Shown one piece after another: positions 57,638 through 64,000 of a stretch of 64,000 bases of DNA (the first letter of the stretch is position 1; the number at the start of each line of letters is the position of its first letter). The position numbers and the translations under genes are program-made. Where the stretch lies: positions 64,501-128,500 of the forward strand of contig OZ018413.1 in NCBI GenBank assembly GCA_963969595.1, given 5' to 3'. A model generated the notes under the pieces. It was not told where the DNA came from, did not search any database, and saw nothing but the letters and a program-made list of their open reading frames with translations. The stretch is from Neckera pumila (Eukaryota > Streptophyta > Bryopsida > Hypnales > Neckeraceae).

Positions 57638-59683
57638 ATGGTGGAAACGTCAGCGCAAGGACAGAAGACAGTTCCGTTTGTCAAACTCTTATACCCGATC
57701 ATTCCATCTGATCCCGGTGAACGTTTAGAGTTAGAGGAAGATCTGTCCACAATAGGGTGTATAGGGTTTATCCGGAAACCCTGGACGGTGAGGAGCGAGG
57801 ACCTTCTTCGGGAGTTAGTTTTTGGGGCGCCGAACTAGTTTGAGCCGACGCCAAGAGGGCGGTTATCGTCCTGGACGGAAGGGATGTGGGCGGAAACTTA
57901 CGGGTTAACGCAGTCCGGATCCGGAAGCGCAACCCGGACGGATAAGTTTCATGAAGGAAAGTTCAAGAAGCCACCACACCACAAGGAGGGTTTCTCCGTG
58001 AGTGACTGTAGCAATGAGCATCGTAGGAGGTTACTAAATTTCCTGATTCCCATAGTATATTCGGAAAAGCCCACGAGAGTTACGGTCACAGTCGCGAATA
58101 CGATTTTCGGGGTGCTGGAAGGCCGGGTCGTAAATTGGGCAGGCCTAATTTACCAGAAGGTCAAGAAGATGGCAATGGCGGTCGAGAAGGCCAAGCAGAG
58201 TCCCGTCAGTACGTACTTGTTCCATGTGTATCATTATTATGATTACATGACCCCGCCGGAACAAGTTGCGTATGAGACCGGAATGCAGATCCTGAAATAC
58301 GGATTCACAGAGGAGTTGAAGCCGACGGGAGAAGCGACCGAAGAAGAAGAAGAAGAGGAGGAGCATCCGGAACCGAAGCCGCTGGAGAAGAAGAAGCGGC
58401 ATAAGTTAACCAATCCGGATTCACGAAGAGCGAGTATAGACGTGCCGGAATTGAATCCGGCCCTGACCCAATCGTCGCCGGAGTATACCGATGTCTCCGA
58501 CTTCTATGATGCCGGAGCGCGGTGGATGGCACAGTGTCGGAAGATGCACGCCGAGATGGCAGGGGTGATCACGGGCGTTGCCAGCGAATTGAACGTTGAG
58601 ACGGATCAGATCTTCAACGAAATCCGGAAGAGACCCGATCCGGCACTACTCCAAGAGAAGGACAAGGAGATCGCACTGCTGAAGGCGGAACGGGATAACT
58701 ACAAGAACAAGTTTCACTACACGGAGGGATAGTCGATCTCAGCCCAGAAAAAGAAGACGGATGCCCTGAAGCTCGTCCGAGATTTGAAGGGGTTGGTAGA
58801 ACAACCGGAACATTTGATCATCCGGTCCGCGCTCTTCAAGAAGAAATTAGATACCGATGGCATCGTCACCGGATCTCGAGTATTGCAAGTCTTGGTCGAT
58901 TACGAGGCTAAGATGAAGACCGTTTTGGACAAGATGAGGCAGCTGCTGAGACCTCTGGATGTGGCCAAGGACGAGTTCGGGCCACTTCCGGATATCTTCA
59001 TGGAGTCGCCGGTCAAGTACAGAGCCGGAACTTCCGGAACAAAAGAAGACCCGGGCTTGAAGTCTCTCTTCAAGCTGCCCCAGGTACCTTCCTCGGGTCA
59101 ATTCTAGAAGTGGGGAACAATGAATACTTTTAGTCCTTCCTCACAGTCTCCGGCGGGATCCGGAAAGACAGGGCAAAGATTGCCAATCCGGAGGGACCTC
59201 TTAGAAGGTATGGGAACGATAAATCCGATAAGGGAGCATCCGGATAAATTCCCCCACATGACGGAACCATCGCCAGCACGGGGAACACAGTTGATCGATT
59301 TGGGAGATCCGGCTCTAGAGGCGAGACCGGAACTCAGGCCGGAAACCCGGAAAAACACGAAGACGGAAATAGTAGAGGTCGAATTCTCCGATCCGGAAGA
59401 AGAACTGGAGATGGTAGAACCTGGGAAGCAACTCAAACTCCGGAAGTCAGAGAAGCAGAAGCCGGAAGGTAAGAAGCCAGCGAAGCAAGAGATCGAGGAC
59501 TCTGAATCCGGTGAGTTTGAATCCGCTACTGATTCTGAGGAGGATACGGATGAAGAGGAGACGTCTCCTGCGACCCGACAGAATCCGCCTCGAGTTGCCA
59601 AGATGACGCCAGCCAAGGGTTCCGGTAAATCGACAACCAAGCAAGGAGCCGGGAGTTCGAAGAAGTCTCGGATGACCAAGTAG
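57638..59683 (+). pseudogene. LTR-encoded protein, copy 3 (681 codons, three TAG stops)
   Basis: One uninterrupted frame from ATG 57,638 to TAG 59,681-59,683, broken only by TAG at 57,836, 58,730 and 59,105. Copy 2 has CAG (Gln) at the first two, so these are C-to-T changes. The N-terminal ~225 residues are the most conserved part (KLLYPIIPSDPGE, FIRKPWTVRSEDLLRE, FLIPIVYSEKPTRVTVTVAN, STYLFHVYHYYDY). An acidic run at residues ~234-242 follows, then a Lys-rich patch, a likely coiled coil at about 338-365 (DPALLQEKDKEIALLKAERD), a Ser/Asp/Glu-rich segment and a basic end. No signal peptide, membrane segment, zinc knuckle or catalytic motif is seen. It does not resemble the gag of the same element. 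Possible roles are a structural or silencing-related accessory protein, but nothing in the sequence decides this. Confidence 0.85.
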
Positions 59684-60328
59684 TTCAAAGGGGATTACTT
59701 GTGGAGGTGGATTAGAATTTAGTTAGTTAGATCCGGAACCGGAATCCTAGCGTGGGCCCGGGTTCCGAAAGTTTAGGGATAAGGACTTTCCGGTTAAATC
59801 GGGATTTCCTTGGTGTGTATGTGAGGTTGCCCTGGTTTTGGGCTGCCCTTTGTTGTTTTTAGGGTGTTGACTTTGGTTTTGATTTGGGTTTCTAAGGGTG
59901 GGCAAGTAAGTTGCCTCTCATTCCATCCTAGTTGATATTCATTTGTATTTCATTCCCTTTTCAAAATCTAAACCCTCGGGTATGCAGTTTGGCTTTATCA
60001 GTGTATCTGGATTGCGTGGACTTGTGGTCTGGGTGTTGGAAGGAAAGGACAGGTGAGGAGGAATTCAGATTTAGGAGAATATGGTCTAAGTCGAGAGTGT
60101 GCTATTGTAATGTTGTTGGATTGTTGACTTAGGAGTTGTGCACTGTGTCTTTAAATTACTACTAGAGTAGTCCGGATCTGAGTAGCGGGGAAGCGAGTCC
60201 GGTTGTCAAGCCGTGCGGAGGTAAGCGCCCGCCCAAGGAAGTTCCCACTTGTCCGGAAGATCTGCCAACTTTAGAATTCATTCAACCTCTAGAAAGATCA
60301 CACTCCCTTATACTTAACTCTGAGATCT

Positions 60329-60378
60329 GTCGTTGTAGTTAGGGAGAGTGAAGTATTCCTGAGTGACCTGCTTTCCGG
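60329..60378 (+). other. tRNA-Asp-like stretch in the LTR
   Basis: Contains gtcgttgtagt, then aagtattcc, then gagtgacctg and ccgg, in the order of the 5' part of plant tRNA-Asp as I remember it, with the anticodon arm missing. Partners are at 23,168-23,220 (LTR 1) and, on the minus strand, about 25,250-25,293 (LTR 2). It is in tRNA sense, so it is not a second primer site. Confidence 0.45.
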
Positions 60379-60781
60379 AATTACCATCCGGGAGCTGTGA
60401 GGATCTGGATCTTCTCATCTTGCTACAACCCTTTGAGTACTTGGGTGTTTTGATTTGTGTTTGTTAGAATTGTAGGAGAACAACGAGTGGTGAGTCCCTA
60501 CCCCTCTACAAGACCAATAGTGGACCCTCTGATGGTAAAACAAAGGTATAGAAAACCGGATTGGAAGCAGAGACATAAACCGGATTTCGGATAGTTTATG
60601 ATCCGGATTGTGAAGGAAACCGGAAAGAGAGTAAGTAAGTGAGAAGAAAAGAAAGATAGAAAAGCCGGATAGCTAGAACATACTACATAGAATCTGAAAA
60701 TTCCTTGGACGATATTTCGTGTTATCTTGGCACATTTTTGTGTTAAGGATACTTATGCCTAGATTGCGCATACGACACTTT

Positions 60782-60799
60782 TGGCGCCGCTGCCGGGGA
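60782..60799 (+). other. primer-binding site for tRNA-Asp
   Basis: tggcgccgctgccgggga lies four bases after the LTR end. It matches the complement of the remembered plant tRNA-Asp 3' end (including CCA) at 17 of 18 positions. It fixes the end of the 5' LTR and the element's orientation. Confidence 0.88.
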
Positions 60800-60971
60800 A
60801 TTCTGATATTGTGTAGTATATTTTGAGATTCGATTCAGTGAAAGTCACAATCGGGTTAGTGTTCCGGATAAAAGCAGGAGTGGATCAGAAAGAGCAGTGT
60901 GTCATTTCGGAGATCCGACGGAATTAACTGCGCACATTATAGGATTTAAGTGAATTGTGAACCTTTACTTC

Positions 60972-63900
60972 ATGAGTAGGGTACCGAATAGGACTCCAAG
61001 AGGAAGAAGAGCGGCGAGATCAGAAGCAGCCGCCTGAAGGACTGTAGTTTACGGGATTCCAGCTGCCGAATCGGAAGAAGATATCTTGGCCGTTCCAGTT
61101 TCACGCATAGTACATGGGAGTGAACCGGAACGTTCTCCCAATCTGGACGAGAGAGGTAGACCGGAAGAAAGAGAGCAACCCGATAGGCAGTCATCAGAGG
61201 AAGATTCAGTTGCTGACGAGGCGGAAGTTATGAACTCCCGCACGCGCCTCCGCTATAACAAGTTCCGGGGAGACGATAGCAAGGATGTGGACGACTGGAT
61301 GGGCGAATTCGAAGCTACGGCCCTGGCAAATCAGGAGGATCGAGCGTCCAAGCAGTGCATATTTCAGGGCTTGTTGAAGGGCGAAGCTTTGAGATGGTAC
61401 CAAGATGTTCCGGAAGGAATCCGGGATAACTGGGACCAGCTTAGGGAACACTTCCTCCGGACCTTCAGAGAAGTCGGAGGAGAAGCCAGAGCTCTTGGAA
61501 GACTCAGTAAGGTCACCATGCGATCTAACGAGTCTGTGAGAAAGTATGGGCAATGGGTGAAGGATTTGATCAAAAAGCTGACAACGAAAATCGCGCCCAG
61601 CATACAAGTGGAGTGGTATGTTGCCGGATTTCCGGAAGAGATGGCTTTTCAGATCCGTCAATCTCGTCCCACCACCTTGAGGGAAGCAATGGAGTCGGCC
61701 CAAAACTATGAGAACTCAGCACAGTCCTTGCGAAGGTCCATCAAGAAGCACGCCAAGATGGAGAGGGGACGAAGTAAGAAGTATGAGAAGAAGGAAAGAA
61801 GAAGGAGGAAATTCTCGGATTCGGAAACTCCAAGTTCCGGAATTGGATCGGAATCTACTCAGATGGAGTCAACTAGTTCCGATACGGACTGAGAGGTCTC
61901 CAGCAGCAAATGACATGCACGAGGCAGAGAGGATCGAGGTAGTCGGAGCTTGGTGAAGGTCAAGGTGGAAGACGATGCATCCAAGAAATTCATGAAGAAC
62001 ATTCAAGAGTCATTGGAGGCAATCAAAGTCAACCTAGCTGACAACCGGAAACCAAGACGGATTGTTCCGACCACCCGACCGAACATATGGTGTACAAGGT
62101 GTGGGAGGCCTGGCCATTATGCCAGCGAATGTAACCAAGGACCATCAAGGCAGGTCCATTTTGTGGACAAGGAAGGAGTATATTATACTCTTCCGGAAAT
62201 GGACGAATATGAGGAGCAAGTCAACCCGGTGTTTCAGATCCAAGCCGGATACGGGAGAGGGAGAGTACCTCAACAAATAATCCGGACGCCGACAAATCCG
62301 TATGCAGCCGGAACCAGTCAAGGTAATTTCCCTCCATCAAGGTTTCCACCCGGATGCTGTTTCTTGTGTGGTAGCCCTCATCATTTTGCAAATAATTGTC
62401 CTCATGGGAGATCGGGACAAGGTGCACCCTTGCCACTACCTTGTCAGAACTGTGGTCAGTATGGATATGACCTCCCTGATTGTCTGAAACCTCAGGTAGC
62501 TAGAACTCTCTACAAACAGGTAGAAGCTCCACCCTGAGACCAAACCGCGCTCAACTATGGGTCGGTAACCGGAATTGAGAATTTCAAGAGTTGACAACCA
62601 AGGGTGGAACTTCCGGAAAGTAGAGAGCAGCATGTTCAGAGAGTAGCAAGCCGGAGTTCCACCAAGAACCGGGTAGAAGAGAGTAGAAGTAGGATGAAAA
62701 AGAGTAGGCTCAGAATCAGTAGAAATCCAGTTCCGGATTCCAGTGATTCTAATCACTCCATTAGAACGGGAACTTTTCACCCCACAGTAGAGTTAGAAAA
62801 AGGGGTAGATCAAGACCCTCTTTCGGTCGACATCAGCAGGCAAGTCCGACTAGGCCTGAGTGATGCCGGAAGAATTCCGGAAATTACCCGACGGGTAGTT
62901 ACCTTCGATGAAGTTCCGGTTGTCATCAATCCGGAACTCAAGGTAGATGAGTATGACATTGTTCAGGATATCAAGGATCGGAAAGCGAATGCCACCATCG
63001 GACAACTCCTCCATGATAATGCCAATTATCAAAAGTTGATCCGAGATGCCTGGACAAAGAAAAGGAAGAAAAGGATGAAGCTACCCTCTGTTGCAGTCAA
63101 CTTCTCCCAGATAGAAGATTTCGGAGCACCGGAAGTCGAGGTGGAAGTTGATGGATGTATCGTCCCCAAAGTTCCGGTCGACGGCGGTTCCGAAGTTAAC
63201 CTTATGTTGGAAGATACGGCTTTCGACTTGGGGTATACGTCATTCCAAGCTACAAATCAAGTACTGCGAATGGCGGATCAGTCGCAAGTACACCCTGTGG
63301 GGAGATTATTCAGAGTTCCAACTCGAATTGGAAAGCAAACATATCTCCTCAATTATGTGGTGATCCGGGTGACCAAAGGGAGACCTTTCCCTATGTTACT
63401 GGGAAGACCTTGGCTCTATGCAGCCAGGGTAGTGGTGGATTGGGGTACGAAAGAGTTTGCAGTCGGAACCCCTACCACACGAATTCCGTGGAAACATAGA
63501 GATCATCTGGGAGAAACAAGTGAATCCGATGGATACACTACGGATTGGTTAGATCCGGAAGACTCAGACTCTGTTCTGAGTTATTTTACTGGTGTAGCGG
63601 AAGAAGATTTCCAATTTCCAGATCCGGTTATTGAAGTCGCGATAGAGGATGAGACTCCGATAGTTCCTGAAACCCCCCTCAAAGATCGAACCATGGGAGA
63701 AATGGACGTACCACTTTCTTCAGAATGGATCCGACAACAGATAATGGAAGGAAGAATTCCGGCCATTGGATTGAGTAACTCTTCCTCGGAAACCCCTTGG
63801 AGCGAGTTCCGTGCAGAAGCAGAAGAAACGGAACCGGAACGCGTCAAGACGGTGGTCAGCCCGACAGATTATGAGGAGGTGGAGTTACCTTCCGAAAAAT

Positions 63901-64000
63901 CCTTCTTCATGAGTAAGTCAATGACTACCTTAGAGAAGAAGGAATACGGAGCTTTATTGGAGGAGTATCTCGATGTCTTCGCCTGGGTACCTTCGGATCT
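60972..64000 (+). pseudogene. gag-protease-pol polyprotein, partial, five in-frame TGA stops
   Basis: ATG at 60,972; a single frame continues to the window end. Stops are TGA at 61,035, 61,890, 61,911, 62,535 and 62,592, all TGA and compatible with CGA-to-TGA change. Retrotransposon gag domain is at residues ~95-240 (GEALRWYQDVPEGIRDNW). Three zinc knuckles follow: CTRCGRPGHYASEC (374-387), CFLCGSPHHFANNC (463-476) and CQNCGQYGYDLPDC (491-504); the third has Tyr where His is expected. Aspartic protease is near residue 737 (VPVDGGSEVNLM), ending in LLGRPWLYAARVVVDWG. From 62,595 to 64,000 the frame is fully open. The last residues (LLEEYLDVFAWVPSDL) are the usual lead-in to Ty3 reverse transcriptase. 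Gag packages RNA and the protease cuts the polyprotein. With the stops this copy would need help from a relative or readthrough. Confidence 0.9.

Larger units (their letters stand above)
57232..60777 (+). repeat. 5' LTR (LTR 3, 3,546 bp) carrying a reading frame
   Basis: Starts TGTGGGAGCACGCAATG and ends GCGCATACGACA, with the primer site beginning 4 bp later. It is unusually long, and 2 kb of it is taken up by a reading frame. Frequent TCCGGA and CCGGAA words occur in both coding and non-coding parts. A promoter-like block is at 57,470-57,520 and the tRNA-Asp-like stretch at 60,329-60,378. Confidence 0.92.
57232..64000 (+). mobile_element. Ty3/gypsy LTR retrotransposon, 5' half (runs off window)
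   Basis: Order seen: a 5' LTR of 3,546 bp, a 4-bp spacer, a tRNA-Asp primer-binding site, a ~170-bp leader, and gag with zinc knuckles followed by aspartic protease and the start of pol, all in one frame. The order protease before reverse transcriptase and the 'LLGRPWLYAARVVVDWG' protease end fit Ty3/gypsy, of the plant non-chromovirus type. The 5-bp flank before the LTR is acttt; its partner lies outside the window. The two solo LTRs at 20,093 and 24,845 belong to the same family. The coding region has five in-frame TGA stops, so this copy is probably not autonomous. Confidence 0.92.

Noticed and set aside
61206..61703. 165-residue minus-strand frame
   Set aside because: Antisense shadow of the gag domain.

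Overview
The window looks like nuclear DNA of a land plant, most likely a moss. The clearest evidence is one intact, intronless gene (50,107-53,130, + strand) for a PLS-class pentatricopeptide-repeat protein ending in Cys-Gly-Asp-Tyr-Trp. Its repeat wording closely resembles moss DYW-type organelle RNA-editing factors as I remember them. Nearly everything else is AT-rich intergenic sequence, decayed transposable elements, tandem repeats and pseudogenes. I saw no rRNA or tRNA gene, no CRISPR array and no bacterial-style operon.

Layout. 1-12 kb: AT-rich DNA with a 42-bp inverted repeat, an 11-bp minisatellite, and two minus-strand pseudogenes. One is a coiled-coil protein (4,032-5,537) with five in-frame stops and no frameshift; the other is a protein kinase (9,512-11,287). 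Both sit below the same upstream module: an AT-rich repeat, a degenerate GTCGCC array, and a conserved stretch of about 60 bp. 12-15 kb: a duplicated block carrying arrays of a ~42-bp repeat, with another GTCGCC array between the copies. 17-24 kb: a broken hAT-type transposase gene, split by a 3.5-kb solo LTR. 24.5-28.6 kb: a 24-bp GTCGCC array split by a second solo LTR in the opposite orientation. 29-46 kb: old non-coding repeats, including three ~1.5-kb units, ~99-bp and 179-bp tandem repeats and several foldback elements. 46.6-53.1 kb: the PPR gene and its less AT-rich leader region. 53-57 kb: AT-rich DNA. 57.2 kb to the end: the 5' half of a Ty3/gypsy element, with LTR, tRNA-Asp primer site, gag, protease and the start of the region leading to reverse transcriptase. 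It runs off the window.

Most unusual observation. All three ~3.5-kb LTRs (two solo, one attached) carry the same sense-strand reading frame of about 680 codons, coding for a protein I do not recognise. It has a conserved N-terminal half, an acidic run, a coiled coil and a basic tail. It lies inside the LTR, separate from gag-pol. The LTRs also share a short stretch resembling the 5' half of tRNA-Asp, the same tRNA whose 3' end matches the primer-binding site.

History that can be read directly. Both solo LTRs have 5-bp target duplications (GTCGG/GTTGG and GTCGC/GTCGC). Removing the first restores the hAT reading frame; removing the second restores the phase of the 24-bp array. Most premature stops look like CGA, CAG or CAA codons changed by C-to-T, as expected for methylated, silenced DNA. 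The PPR gene shows no such decay.
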